DNA of 64,000 bases from Sediminicola sp035798135 (GTDB lineage: Bacteria > Bacteroidota > Bacteroidia > Flavobacteriales > Flavobacteriaceae). A model generated the notes under the pieces. It was not told the origin of the DNA. It ran no database searches and saw only the letters and a program-made list of their open reading frames with translations. Below are positions 53,630 to 63,295 of this stretch, in pieces. The stretch's first letter is position 1, and each line of letters starts with the position of its first letter. The stretch is from the NCBI GenBank assembly GCA_035798135.1, contig JAPFBR010000001.1, positions 1-64,000 of the forward strand. Reading direction: 5' to 3'. A program made the translations under genes and the position numbers.

Positions 53630-54349
53630 ATGCTCAGTATTGTCATCCCCGCACATAACGAAAAAGCAAATATTGAAAGTCTTTTCAAAATACTTTCTAA
53701 ACAGCTGAAACAACACCCTTCCCTGAAGGTAGAAGTGCTGGTTATCCTTTCAGGCGGTAATACGGATGGGGCCGAACAATTAAAACCCACAGGACCATTT
53801 CATATTATCCAATGCCAATATAAAGGTAGGGCAGTACAAATGAATTTGGGTGCAAAATTGGCCAAAGGAAGTATTCTGGCGTTTTTACATGCCGATAGTA
53901 TTCCCCCTAAGGGATTCTTGAACAATATTTATGAAACCATAAGTGACGGCTTTGGCGCAGGACTTTTTTCATATAAATTTGATAAGAGCGGGCTTCTTCT
54001 TAAAATAAACGAATTTTTCACTACTAAAGATGGACTTTTCACTGGTGCGGGAGACCAGTGTCTTTTTATTACCAAGGCTAATTTCATAAGATTGGATGGC
54101 TTTAATAAGCAACAGGTGATTATGGAGGATTTTGAGTTTTGGCATAAAATCAAGAAAAGTAAGATCCCCTATAAAATTGTGAACAACAACCTTGTGGTTT
54201 CTGCCAGAAAATACGATTACAATTCTTACTTGCGAGTTAATTTTACGAATTTGGTGCTGTTTCTGATGTTCAAAACCGGTTTCACTCCTGAAAAAATCAA
54301 GACCACCCATAATACCATGCTCAACCTACCCAACGATAATTATAAATAA
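53630..54349 (+). CDS. Family 2 glycosyltransferase (TIGR04283 type)
   Basis: A 239-residue GT2 enzyme. It begins SIVIPAHNEKANIESL, has LAFLHADSIPP (the metal-binding acidic motif, here HAD) and GLFTGAGDQCLFI followed by IMEDFEFWHKIKK. This matches the TIGR04283 group often linked to arsenosugar and cell-envelope clusters. The acceptor is unknown. The upstream region contains CTAACCTTTG at 53573-53582, close to a Bacteroidota promoter. Confidence 0.88.
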   Translation: MLSIVIPAHNEKANIESLFKILSKQLKQHPSLKVEVLVILSGGNTDGAEQLKPTGPFHIIQCQYKGRAVQMNLGAKLAKGSILAFLHADSIPPKGFLNNIYETISDGFGAGLFSYKFDKSGLLLKINEFFTTKDGLFTGAGDQCLFITKANFIRLDGFNKQQVIMEDFEFWHKIKKSKIPYKIVNNNLVVSARKYDYNSYLRVNFTNLVLFLMFKTGFTPEKIKTTHNTMLNLPNDNYK

Positions 54350-54525
54350 TCCATCCTTTTCCCATTATCGGCCACAACAAAACAGTATTGTTTCATCACT
54401 TTAAAAATTAAATATATCTTTAAGCTATTAAAGCTATCCAGACCTTGTGAAAATGGATGCTGATTGTTCTATTACCCCTATTTTCAATTGAAAATCTTAG
54501 GGCTAGATATTTCTAAACCAATAGT

Positions 54526-55014
54526 TTGATGAATAACAAGTTTGAAGTAACTGTAGATGAAACCTACAATTTTACCATTCCGATTGCAAATTTGGAACAA
54601 CTGGACGCAACGTCCACGGGACCATTGCAATATCACGTTCTCCAAAATAACAAACCGTTTAAGGCTGAAGTGGTAAAGTCGGATATGAACCGAAAGGCAT
54701 ATACCGTAAAAATCAATAATAAATCTTATCGTGTTGCTATTACCGATGATCTGGATCTGTTGATCAAGGAAATGGGATTCGCCCTTGGTTCTTCCAAACA
54801 AATAGATTCCATTAAAGCTCCCATGCCCGGTTTGATATTGGACATCCATGTAGCCCCTGGTCAATTGGTAAAAGAGGGAGATCCCTTGCTGATACTGGAA
54901 GCTATGAAAATGGAAAACATCATCACCTCACCACGAGAAGGAGTAATTAAGTCGGTCCCCATAAGTAAAGGAACTGCTATTGACAAGGGAGAGTTATTAA
55001 TAGAATTCGAATAA
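54526..55014 (+). CDS. Biotin carboxyl carrier protein subunit of an acyl-CoA carboxylase
   Basis: A 162-residue protein with a C-terminal biotinyl domain (about residues 95-162). The modified lysine is K127 in ILEAMKMENI, and APMPGLILDIHVAPGQLVKEG is the usual fold. The N-terminal part (1-90) is the adaptor region of the acyl-CoA carboxylase type. It is the first gene of a three-gene operon with 3-nt gaps, so it is co-translated with the carboxylase subunits. Confidence 0.93.
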   Translation: MMNNKFEVTVDETYNFTIPIANLEQLDATSTGPLQYHVLQNNKPFKAEVVKSDMNRKAYTVKINNKSYRVAITDDLDLLIKEMGFALGSSKQIDSIKAPMPGLILDIHVAPGQLVKEGDPLLILEAMKMENIITSPREGVIKSVPISKGTAIDKGELLIEFE

Positions 55015-55017
55015 GAG

Positions 55018-56466
55018 ATGAACATAAAAAAAATACTGATTGCCAACCGCGGAGAAATTGCCATTAGGGTAATGAAAACTGCCCAAAAAATGGGCATCAA
55101 AACGGTTGCCATCTATTCTACCATAGACAGAAATGCCCCCCATGTAAGATTTGCGGATGAGGCCGTGTGCATAGGCGAACCTCCTTCCAATGAATCCTAC
55201 CTCTTGGGTTCCAAGATAATCAAGGTCGCCAAGGAACTCCAAGTAGATGCCATTCACCCTGGGTATGGGTTTCTCAGTGAGAATGCCGCTTTTGCGGAAG
55301 AAGTAGAACAAAACAACATCATTTTTATAGGTCCAAATTCGGATGCCATTAAAATAATGGGTAGCAAGCTAGCGGCCAAAGATGCCGTTAAGGGCTATGG
55401 TATTCCCATGGTACCTGGAATAGATAAAGCCATTACCGATATCAATAAAGCCAAGGAAATTGGTAAAGAAATTGGTTTCCCTATACTCATCAAGGCGTCA
55501 GCCGGTGGTGGCGGAAAGGGGATGAGGGTCGTTGAGAAGGAAAGTGAACTGGAATCCCAGATGAATAGGGCCATTAGTGAGGCTACTTCTGCTTTTGGTG
55601 ATGGTTCTGTTTTTATAGAAAAATATGTAGCCTCCCCAAGACATATAGAAATACAGATAATGGCCGATACCCATGGTACCATCATTCATCTGTTCGAAAG
55701 GGAGTGCAGCATCCAACGAAGACACCAGAAGGTAGTGGAAGAAGCTCCATCCTCTGTTGTTACTCCGGAATTAAGGGCAAAGATGGGGGAAGCGGCCGTA
55801 AAAGTAGCCAAAGCCTGTAATTATGTAGGTGCTGGCACTGTGGAATTCCTCTTGGATGAAAACCATAATTTTTACTTTCTGGAAATGAATACCAGGTTAC
55901 AAGTGGAACATCCTGTGACGGAACTGATCACGGGTATGGATTTGGTGGAACTTCAGATAAGAGTGGCAAGGGGCGAAAAACTACCTATCGCACAAAATGA
56001 TCTAAAAATAAACGGACATGCCTTGGAACTTCGGGTATATGCCGAAGATCCCTTAAATGACTTTTTACCGAGTGTGGGCCATTTGGATACCTATGTACTC
56101 CCGGAGGGGGAAGGTATACGTGTGGACAACGGTTTTGAGGAAGGCATGGATATCCCCATATATTATGATCCCATGTTGGCCAAACTGATTACGTATGGAA
56201 AAACAAGGGAAGAGGCCATCCAATTGATGATCTCTGCCATTGACAGATACCAGGTCGCCGGCGTGGAGACCACTTTGGCTTTTGGAAAATTCGTTTTTGA
56301 ACATGAAGCCTTTCGCTCGGGTGATTTTAACACCCATTTTGTAAAGAATTATTATTCCCCAGAGGCCCTAAAAAGTGCAAAGGAAGAAGAGGCCAAAATT
56401 GCAGCCATGATTGCCTTGAAACAGTATATGGCAGACCAAAATATTCTAAGATTGCCAATTCAGTAA
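55018..56466 (+). CDS. Biotin carboxylase subunit of an acyl-CoA carboxylase
   Basis: A 482-residue ATP-grasp enzyme. It begins IKKILIANRGEIAIRVMKTA, has the ATP lid ILIKASAGGGGKGMR (about 155-169), FIEKYVASPRHIEIQIM and FLEMNTRLQVEHPVTE (metal and catalytic residues), and covers the full length of the family. It carboxylates biotin on the carrier protein encoded 3 nt upstream. With the downstream transferase it forms an acyl-CoA (likely propionyl-CoA) carboxylase. Confidence 0.94.
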   Translation: MNIKKILIANRGEIAIRVMKTAQKMGIKTVAIYSTIDRNAPHVRFADEAVCIGEPPSNESYLLGSKIIKVAKELQVDAIHPGYGFLSENAAFAEEVEQNNIIFIGPNSDAIKIMGSKLAAKDAVKGYGIPMVPGIDKAITDINKAKEIGKEIGFPILIKASAGGGGKGMRVVEKESELESQMNRAISEATSAFGDGSVFIEKYVASPRHIEIQIMADTHGTIIHLFERECSIQRRHQKVVEEAPSSVVTPELRAKMGEAAVKVAKACNYVGAGTVEFLLDENHNFYFLEMNTRLQVEHPVTELITGMDLVELQIRVARGEKLPIAQNDLKINGHALELRVYAEDPLNDFLPSVGHLDTYVLPEGEGIRVDNGFEEGMDIPIYYDPMLAKLITYGKTREEAIQLMISAIDRYQVAGVETTLAFGKFVFEHEAFRSGDFNTHFVKNYYSPEALKSAKEEEAKIAAMIALKQYMADQNILRLPIQ

Positions 56467-56469
56467 TAT

Positions 56470-58011
56470 ATGGATTCTAAAATAAAAGAACTACAGGATA
56501 AAATTGCCAAGGCCCATTTGGGTGGAGGCGAAAATCGGATCAAGAAACAACACCAAAAGAAAAAACTGACCGCCAGAGAGCGTGTCAACTATTTGATGGA
56601 TGCCGGTTCCTTTGAGGAAATTGGTATCCTCGTGACCCATAGGACCACCGATTTTGAAATGGAAAAGGAGCTCTATTACGGCGATGGCGTAATTACAGGG
56701 TATGGAACCGTCAATGGGAGATTGGTGTATGTATTTGCACAAGATTTTACGGTATTTGGAGGGGCTCTTTCAGAAACCCACGCCGAAAAGATCTGTAAGA
56801 TCATGGATCTGGCAGTTAAAGTTGGTGCACCCTTGGTGGGCTTAAACGATTCCGGCGGGGCACGAATCCAAGAAGGAGTGCGTTCCTTGGGAGGTTACGC
56901 CGATATTTTTTATAGAAACGTCCAAGCCTCTGGGGTTATTCCGCAAATATCGGCCATAATGGGTCCATGCGCGGGAGGGGCGGTATACTCCCCTGCCATG
57001 ACAGATTTCACCATGATGGTGGAAGATACCAGCTATATGTTCGTCACGGGTCCCAATGTGGTAAAAACAGTGACCAATGAAGAGGTTACCTCCGAAGAAC
57101 TGGGTGGTGCCAGCACCCACTCTACAAAATCCGGGGTAGCACATATCACCTCAGCCAATGACGTGCTATGTTTGGAGGATATAAAAACACTTTTGGGGTA
57201 CTTGCCACAAAGCAATAAAGAAATCCCAAAAACCCTTCCTTTTGAGCTCGGCGACGAAATAAGGGATGTCTTATCGAACATCATTCCCGATAACGCCAAC
57301 AAACCTTATGATATGCATGATGTGATCAAAGGCATCATAGATAACGATAGCTTTTATGAAATACATAAGGACTATGCAGAAAATATCCTTGTCGGATTTG
57401 CAAGAATAGGTGGCAGAAGTGTCGGTATTGTTGCCAACCAACCCATGTATTTGGCCGGGGTCCTTGATGTGAACAGCTCAAAAAAAGCAGCACGATTTGT
57501 GCGTTTTTGTGATTGCTTCAATATCCCCCTTTTGGTCTTGGTGGATGTCCCTGGGTTTTTACCGGGTACAGATCAGGAATGGAACGGCATTATCGTACAC
57601 GGAGCCAAACTCCTTTATGCCTTGAGCGAGGCTACAGTGCCCCGAATTACCGTCATTACACGTAAGGCCTATGGTGGCGCTTATGATGTGATGAACTCAA
57701 AACATATTGGGGCCGACTTGAATTACGCATGGCCAAGTGCCGAAATTGCGGTAATGGGAGCAAAAGGTGCCAGTGAGATTATCTTTAGAAAAGAAATTTC
57801 GGCGGCAGATGACCCCTCAAAAAAGCTTGCGGAAAAGGAAATGGAATATGCAGATAAATTTACCAATCCCTATCGGGCGGCACAACGTGGTTTTATAGAC
57901 GAGGTGATCCTACCAAAGGACACAAGAAGAAAACTGATCAAAGGATTTAGCATGTTGGAACATAAAGAGTCAGTACGGCCAAACCGGAAACATGGAAATA
58001 TCCCGCTGTAA
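56470..58011 (+). CDS. Carboxyltransferase subunit, propionyl-CoA carboxylase-like
   Basis: A 513-residue crotonase-fold carboxyltransferase of the PccB type, with fused N- and C-terminal halves. GLNDSGGARIQEGVRSLGGYADIF and GPCAGGAVYSPAMTDF carry the first oxyanion holes and ITRKAYGGAYDVMNSK the second. Propionyl-CoA is the most likely substrate because of the length and motifs, but other acyl-CoAs are possible. Last gene of the operon; a shared terminator follows. Confidence 0.92.
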   Translation: MDSKIKELQDKIAKAHLGGGENRIKKQHQKKKLTARERVNYLMDAGSFEEIGILVTHRTTDFEMEKELYYGDGVITGYGTVNGRLVYVFAQDFTVFGGALSETHAEKICKIMDLAVKVGAPLVGLNDSGGARIQEGVRSLGGYADIFYRNVQASGVIPQISAIMGPCAGGAVYSPAMTDFTMMVEDTSYMFVTGPNVVKTVTNEEVTSEELGGASTHSTKSGVAHITSANDVLCLEDIKTLLGYLPQSNKEIPKTLPFELGDEIRDVLSNIIPDNANKPYDMHDVIKGIIDNDSFYEIHKDYAENILVGFARIGGRSVGIVANQPMYLAGVLDVNSSKKAARFVRFCDCFNIPLLVLVDVPGFLPGTDQEWNGIIVHGAKLLYALSEATVPRITVITRKAYGGAYDVMNSKHIGADLNYAWPSAEIAVMGAKGASEIIFRKEISAADDPSKKLAEKEMEYADKFTNPYRAAQRGFIDEVILPKDTRRKLIKGFSMLEHKESVRPNRKHGNIPL

Positions 58012-58012
58012 T

Positions 58013-58044
58013 AAAAAAGCCTTCTTTGCAGAGAAGGCTTTTTT
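58013..58044. terminator. Bidirectional terminator between the carboxylase operon and acs
   Basis: AAAAAAGCCTTCT-TTGCAG-AGAAGGCTTTTTT is a 13-bp perfect stem with an A run on one side and a T run on the other. It sits between convergent genes and can end both transcripts. Confidence 0.9.
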
Positions 58045-58074
58045 ATTGTTATGAATTATAAATGCAGCTAATTG

Positions 58075-59982
58075 CTACAATCTATTTTCGATAATTTCCT
58101 GTACGACTTCTGGATTCAATAAAGTGGAAGTATCCCCTAAATTATCCATCTCATTACACGCGATTTTCCTTAGGATCCTTCTCATTATTTTTCCAGATCG
58201 GGTTTTTGGAAGTCCGCTGGTAAACTGGATTTTATCCAATTTTGCAATTGGTCCAATCTGCTCTGTTATGATTTGATTGATCTCCTTTCTCAGGTTATTC
58301 TGGTCCCTGGACTCACCCGTGACCTTAAGTATGACATACCCATATAATGCACTTCCCTTGATATCGTGGGGAAAGCCTACAATGGCCGATTCGGCTACTG
58401 CAGGATGCTCATTGATGGCATCCTCAATGGGGGCCGTACCAAGATTATGGCCAGATACAATGATTACATCATCTACCCTACCCGTAATACGGTAATAACC
58501 TACCTCATCCCTAAGTGCCCCGTCCCCTGTAAAATATTTGTTTTCATAAGTAGAGAAATAAGTATCCTTATACCGCTGGTGGTTGCCCCAAATGGTTCTA
58601 GCCATGGCAGGCCATGGGAATTTGATACACAGCCTACCATCCACTCGATTGCCTTTAATCTCGTTTCCATTTTCATCCATCAGCGCTGGCTGAACCCCTG
58701 GTAAAGGTAAGGTGGCATAGGTAGGAATGGTTGGGGTGGCATAGGGGATGGGAGAAATCATAATACCCCCCGTTTCAGTTTGCCACCAGGTATCCACAAT
58801 GGGGCTATTCTTTTTACCCACGTTCACATTGTACCAATGCCAAGCCTCCTCGTTGATAGGTTCCCCAACGGTTCCCAAAACCTTGAGGGAAGAGAGATCG
58901 TGTTTTTCCACAAAATCCAAACTCTCTTTGGCCAATGCCCTAATAGCAGTTGGTGCGGTATAAAACTGGTTGACCTTATGTTTTTCTATGATTTCCCAAA
59001 AACGGCCAAAATCCGGGTAACTGGGCACCCCTTCAAAGAGGATTGTGGTTGCTCCGTTTGCCAAAGGGCCATATACGATATAACTATGTCCCGTGATCCA
59101 ACCAATATCGGCGGTACACCAATACACGTCCTTCTCCCTATATTGAAAAACATTTTTAAAAGTATAGGCGGTATATACCATATATCCCGCCGTGGTATGC
59201 AGCATTCCTTTTGGTTTCCCTGTAGATCCAGAGGTGTACAATATGAACAATGGATCTTCCGCTTCCATGATCTCCGGCACGCAATCGAGATAGGCTTCAT
59301 CCAACAAAGGCTGTAACCATTTATCACGTCCCTTCTTCATCACGATCTCAGAATGGATCCGTTTTGCCACCAAAACCGTTTCTATCCCAGGGCAACCTTG
59401 AAGGGCTTCATCTACGATTCCCTTAAGGTCTATTTCTTTCCCTCCTCGGTAGGATCCATCCGATGTGACCACCAGTTTGCAATCACTGTCATTGATCCTA
59501 GTGGCAAGGGCAGTTGATGAAAAACCCGCAAATACCACGGAATGAATCGCCCCAATACGGGCACAAGCCAAGAGTGAAATTGCCAGTTCGGGGATCATCG
59601 GCAAATAGATACATACCCTATCGCCTTTTTTAACACCTTCGTTCTTTAGAACATTGGCAAATTTACATACACGTTCGTGCAATTGCCTATAGGTGATATG
59701 TTCCGCTTCCTCTTCGGGATTATTGGGCTCAAAGATAATGGCTGTTTTGTCTCCTCTTGTAGTCAAATGCCTATCGATACAGTTTTCGGTAATATTGAGT
59801 TGGGCCCCTTCATACCATTTGACCTCGGGTATAGTGAAATCCCAGCTCAGCACCTTGTCCCATTTTTTTCGCCATAGGAAATGTTCCTCCGCTACTTCTT
59901 CCCAAAAACTTTCTGGGTCCCTCACCGATTTGCGATAGACCTGATAGTACTCTTCTAAATGTTTGATATGGTAATTGCTCAT
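58075..59982 (-). CDS. acs: Acetyl-CoA synthetase
   Basis: A 635-residue AMP-forming ligase with the Acs architecture. The P-loop LYTSGSTGKPKGMLHTTAGY, WWQTETGG (substrate pocket), TGDGALRDEVGYYRITGRVDD (hinge) and KTRSGKIMRRILRK near the C-terminus, with the acetylatable lysine, are all present. It activates acetate to acetyl-CoA. The next gene on the same strand is a symporter, a common pairing for acetate use. Confidence 0.95.
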   Translation of the reverse strand: MSNYHIKHLEEYYQVYRKSVRDPESFWEEVAEEHFLWRKKWDKVLSWDFTIPEVKWYEGAQLNITENCIDRHLTTRGDKTAIIFEPNNPEEEAEHITYRQLHERVCKFANVLKNEGVKKGDRVCIYLPMIPELAISLLACARIGAIHSVVFAGFSSTALATRINDSDCKLVVTSDGSYRGGKEIDLKGIVDEALQGCPGIETVLVAKRIHSEIVMKKGRDKWLQPLLDEAYLDCVPEIMEAEDPLFILYTSGSTGKPKGMLHTTAGYMVYTAYTFKNVFQYREKDVYWCTADIGWITGHSYIVYGPLANGATTILFEGVPSYPDFGRFWEIIEKHKVNQFYTAPTAIRALAKESLDFVEKHDLSSLKVLGTVGEPINEEAWHWYNVNVGKKNSPIVDTWWQTETGGIMISPIPYATPTIPTYATLPLPGVQPALMDENGNEIKGNRVDGRLCIKFPWPAMARTIWGNHQRYKDTYFSTYENKYFTGDGALRDEVGYYRITGRVDDVIIVSGHNLGTAPIEDAINEHPAVAESAIVGFPHDIKGSALYGYVILKVTGESRDQNNLRKEINQIITEQIGPIAKLDKIQFTSGLPKTRSGKIMRRILRKIACNEMDNLGDTSTLLNPEVVQEIIENRL

Positions 59983-60015
59983 GATGGAATACTAAAGTTA
60001 TATTATCAATTTATT

Positions 60016-61728
60016 TTAATGGGCCGAAGCCTTGCCCGCTCCATTGGGAATCCTAATATCCTCAACGATTTCCTGAACGTGTTCCGGGGGGTCTGGGGTA
60101 AACCGGTTGACCAATAAGGCCACCATAAAGTTAACGATCATGGCAATGCTACCAAAACCTTCCGGCGAAATTCCAAACCACCAATCCTTTGACAGCCCTG
60201 CAACTGCATTTTTGCCCCCATCGAAAATTCCAAATTTGAATTTCAGCATATAGTACAGCATCAATGAAATCCCCACGATCATTCCCGCTATGGCCCCTTC
60301 CTTGTTCATTTTCTTATAAAAAATTCCCAATACAATTGCCGGAAAAAAGGAAGCAGCTGCCAACCCAAATGCAAGTGCCACCACGGCCGCCACAAAACCA
60401 GGTGGATTGATCCCGAAATACCCAGCAATGATCACGGCGACTGTTGCAGAAATCCGTGCAGCCCATAATTCGCCCTTTTCCGAAATATTAGGTTTAAAAA
60501 TACTCTTGATAAGATCATGGGATACAGAGGAGGAAATTACCAATAACAGCCCTGCAGCTGTTGATAAAGCAGCTGCCAACCCTCCAGCAGCTACCAAGGC
60601 AATGACCCAAGCAGGTAGATTGGCGATCTCAGGATTGGCCAAGACCATAATATCATTATCAATGGTCAGCTCATTATCCATTGTATTGGCTACATATTGT
60701 ATTTTACCATCACTATTCTTATCGTCAAAAACTAAAAGTCCTGTTTCTTCCCAGTTTTTAAACCATAGGGGCATCTTGGAATACTCCTGATCACTAACAG
60801 TGTTGATGAGATTGGTTTTTGCAAATACAGCCACGGCCGGGGCTGTTGTATATAGAATTGCGATGAGCAATAATGCCCATCCGGCAGATTTACGGGCATC
60901 CCGCACCCTTTTTACAGTAAAGAAACGCACAATGACATGTGGTAATCCTGCCGTACCCACCATAAGGGCCAAGGTAATGGCAAACACATCTATCATGGAC
61001 TTTGAGCCATCTGTATATTCTGCAAAGCCCAATTCAGCGGAGAGTCCGTTTAATTTATCCAACAAATACATACCGGAGCCATCATTGACCGTTGAGCCCA
61101 TTCCCAATTGGGGGATAGGGTTACCGGTCATTTGTATGGAAATAAAGATGGCAGGAACCATAAATGCAAAAATGAGAACACAATATTGTGCCACTTGGGT
61201 ATATGTTATCCCTTTCATACCTCCCAATACCGCATAGAAAAGAACAATGACCATCCCTATAATCACTCCTGTGGTAATATCGACTTGTAGAAATCTTGAA
61301 AATACAACCCCAACGCCCCTCATTTGTCCGGCTACATAGGTAAAGGAGACAATCAGGGCACAGAAAACGGCAACGATACGGGCAGTTTTGGAATAATACC
61401 TTTCCCCAATAAAATCGGGTACTGTAAACTTTCCGAATTTTCTAAGATATGGTGCCAATAGCAATGCCAAAAGCACGTATCCTCCAGTCCATCCCATAAG
61501 ATAAACAGAGCCATCATACCCCGCAAATGAAATAATACCCGCCATGGAGATAAATGAGGCTGCCGACATCCAATCCGCCGCCGTGGCCATCCCATTGGCC
61601 AAGGGAGAAACGTTGCCCCCGGCCACATAAAATTCTTTGGTAGATCCGGCTCTAGACCATATGGCTATGCCAATATAGAGTGCAAAAGTTACCCCTACAA
61701 TGATGTAGGTCCATAATTGTACACTCAT
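60016..61728 (-). CDS. Sodium:solute symporter, VC_2705 type (acetate-permease-like)
   Basis: A 570-residue SSS-family transporter of about 13 helices. GNVSPLANGMATAADWMSAASFISMAG and GLPHVIVRFFTVKRVRDAR are characteristic of acetate-permease-like members. An insertion of about 60 residues (DKLNGLSAELGF and later VFDDKNSDGKIQYV) and the adjacent small DUF4212 subunit place it in the VC_2705 group. The solute is probably acetate or a related organic acid, as the gene lies upstream of acs on the same strand (33-nt gap). Confidence 0.9.
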   Translation of the reverse strand: MSVQLWTYIIVGVTFALYIGIAIWSRAGSTKEFYVAGGNVSPLANGMATAADWMSAASFISMAGIISFAGYDGSVYLMGWTGGYVLLALLLAPYLRKFGKFTVPDFIGERYYSKTARIVAVFCALIVSFTYVAGQMRGVGVVFSRFLQVDITTGVIIGMVIVLFYAVLGGMKGITYTQVAQYCVLIFAFMVPAIFISIQMTGNPIPQLGMGSTVNDGSGMYLLDKLNGLSAELGFAEYTDGSKSMIDVFAITLALMVGTAGLPHVIVRFFTVKRVRDARKSAGWALLLIAILYTTAPAVAVFAKTNLINTVSDQEYSKMPLWFKNWEETGLLVFDDKNSDGKIQYVANTMDNELTIDNDIMVLANPEIANLPAWVIALVAAGGLAAALSTAAGLLLVISSSVSHDLIKSIFKPNISEKGELWAARISATVAVIIAGYFGINPPGFVAAVVALAFGLAAASFFPAIVLGIFYKKMNKEGAIAGMIVGISLMLYYMLKFKFGIFDGGKNAVAGLSKDWWFGISPEGFGSIAMIVNFMVALLVNRFTPDPPEHVQEIVEDIRIPNGAGKASAH

Positions 61729-61755
61729 ATTCCTATTATTTTGTCCCTGCTCGTC

Positions 61756-62019
61756 TTAGTTTTCATCAAATCCATATTTTTTATCCAATTTGTTCATGAG
61801 TCTAACATATATAAAAATGAGAATGACAAACACATAAATAGATCCTTGCTGGGCAAACCAAAAACCGAGTTTAAAGCCGCCAATTTTTATGGTATCCAAG
61901 GCATCCTTGAATAAAATTCCGGCACCATACGACACTATAAACCATATGGACAACAAGAGCAGTAAATACCTTAGGTTTTCCTTCCAATAAGCTTTTGCCT
62001 TGGTTTGTTTCTCGGACAT
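61756..62019 (-). CDS. DUF4212 small subunit of the sodium:solute symporter
   Basis: An 87-residue two-helix membrane protein (about 18-36 and 55-76) with KAYWKENLRYLLLLLSIWF and GGFKLGFWFAQQGSIYVFV, which are the DUF4212 signatures. Proteins of this family are encoded next to VC_2705-type symporters and are thought to be a small subunit. It is the first gene of the operon DUF4212-symporter-acs. Confidence 0.92.
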   Translation of the reverse strand: MSEKQTKAKAYWKENLRYLLLLLSIWFIVSYGAGILFKDALDTIKIGGFKLGFWFAQQGSIYVFVILIFIYVRLMNKLDKKYGFDEN

Positions 62020-62041
62020 GGATTAGTTGATTTAAGATTGG

Positions 62042-62049
62042 CAAAATTA
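62042..62049 (-). promoter_or_regulatory. -7 element in front of the symporter operon
   Basis: On the minus strand TAATTTTG fits TAnnTTTG, about 23 nt upstream of the DUF4212 start codon. No clear -33 element. Confidence 0.4.
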
Positions 62050-62354
62050 TAATGTGAATTGCTGTTCTGTTCTGATTTTAACACCCGTGCTGAACAATCC
62101 ACAAATTTGATGTTTTAAAAATAGAAATTTAACCACTAGCAATCAACATTTTTATAGAATCGTTTTTATCAAAAAATACCGTGTCCCGATTTGCCATTGG
62201 GTTAAGTTGAAACATCATATATTTCAAATTTGAAGACATTCATTTTAATGGCAATTGAGTACAATTATTTCCTTCTATATTAAGAACTTTATGAAAAGCC
62301 CAAGAGCCTCTTATAAACGTATATATTACAAGTTAATCCTTAAAATATTAATCA
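62050..62354. other. Divergent intergenic region
   Basis: About 300 bases between the minus-strand symporter operon and the GIN-domain gene. I see no open frame or strong hairpin. It must hold the promoters of both. Confidence 0.4.
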
Positions 62355-63035
62355 ATGAGAACAACAATTGCACTTATTGCCATTACATTACTATCATGGA
62401 CTGCTTCTGCACAAAAAGAAGTTACCCATGAACTATATAAATTTTCAGAAGTAAAGGCCTATGATGGGATTACTGTAAAGTTGGTCCGCGGTGATGTTAA
62501 CAAAGCTGTTATTACTGGAGATAATAAAAACGAGGTAGCGTTTGTCAATAAATCCGGTCGTTTAAAAATACGTATGGAATTGGGCAACTTTTTAGATGGC
62601 CATAATACCACAGTTATGCTGTACCATACAGAAACGTTGGTTCTTTTGGATGTGAACGAAAAGGCTAAGATAGTTTCCGATGATGTGCTAAGATCCGTCA
62701 GTTTGGAAATGCGGGCACAAGAGGGTGGTGAATTGAAACTTGAGATAGAAGCCGAAAAGGTGGACGTAAAGGCCACTACCGGGGGCATTGTTTCCTTATC
62801 GGGGACCTCGAAGGTTCAAGATATTTCCGTCAATACGGGAGGGGTGGTAAAAAACGAGAGCTTAAAAACGGAACAGACCGATGTCTCTGTCAACGCAGGA
62901 GGAACGGCCAATGTTAATGCAACCGATATTGTGGACGCTACAGTAAGGGCCGGAGGCACCATTAATATATATGGCAACCCAAAAGAGGTTAAAGAAACTA
63001 AATTTGTAGGGGGAAATATTAATTCCAAGAACTAA
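62355..63035 (+). CDS. GIN-domain (DUF2807) auto-transporter-adhesin-like protein
   Basis: A 226-residue exported protein (signal peptide ALIAITLLSWTASAQ) with the right-handed beta-helix pattern of the GIN domain: the opening FSEVKAYDGITVKLVRGDVNKAVI, then short repeats such as VKATTGGIVSLSGTSKV, VNTGGVVKNESL, VNAGGTANVNAT and VRAGGTINIYGNP. Each repeat has a GG turn. Many Bacteroidota have one copy. The function is not known. Confidence 0.9.
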   Translation: MRTTIALIAITLLSWTASAQKEVTHELYKFSEVKAYDGITVKLVRGDVNKAVITGDNKNEVAFVNKSGRLKIRMELGNFLDGHNTTVMLYHTETLVLLDVNEKAKIVSDDVLRSVSLEMRAQEGGELKLEIEAEKVDVKATTGGIVSLSGTSKVQDISVNTGGVVKNESLKTEQTDVSVNAGGTANVNATDIVDATVRAGGTINIYGNPKEVKETKFVGGNINSKN

Positions 63036-63049
63036 ACTGAACAACGGGC

Positions 63050-63087
63050 AATAAAAAGCGCCATGGATATCCATGGCGCTTTTTATT
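63050..63087. terminator. Bidirectional terminator, 38-bp perfect palindrome
   Basis: AATAAAAAGCGCCATGGAT and its exact reverse complement are joined without a spacer (center between 63068 and 63069). It lies between convergent genes and has A and T runs at its ends. Confidence 0.9.
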
Positions 63088-63097
63088 TATGATGTTG

Positions 63098-63280
63098 CTA
63101 TTGTTCCAAACTCTCAGCTTCAAAGCCAATGAGCTCTTGCGCTTGAAATATGGGGGTGACTTCTATTGGGTTGCAACAGACCTCACAATCCTCTACATAG
63201 GTCTGTTTGGAAATGGACGTGTCCAACAACATACTGATTTCTTCCCAACAATAAGGACATTGAAAAAAGTGTTCAAACAT
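63098..63280 (-). CDS. CPXCG-type cysteine-rich zinc-binding protein
   Basis: A 60-residue protein with two Cys pairs: CPYC at residues 8-11 and CEVC near 37-40 (EHFFQCPYCWEEISMLLDTS, VEDCEVCCNPIEV). This is the CPXCG-motif small protein family found in many bacteria, presumably a zinc-ribbon. Function unknown. It is 15 nt downstream of the TolC gene on the same strand. Confidence 0.88.
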   Translation of the reverse strand: MFEHFFQCPYCWEEISMLLDTSISKQTYVEDCEVCCNPIEVTPIFQAQELIGFEAESLEQ

Positions 63281-63295
63281 TTTTGTGGTCTCTTG

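Noticed and set aside
58780..59316. A 178-codon + strand open frame
   Set aside because: It is antisense to acetyl-CoA synthetase, which has full motif support.
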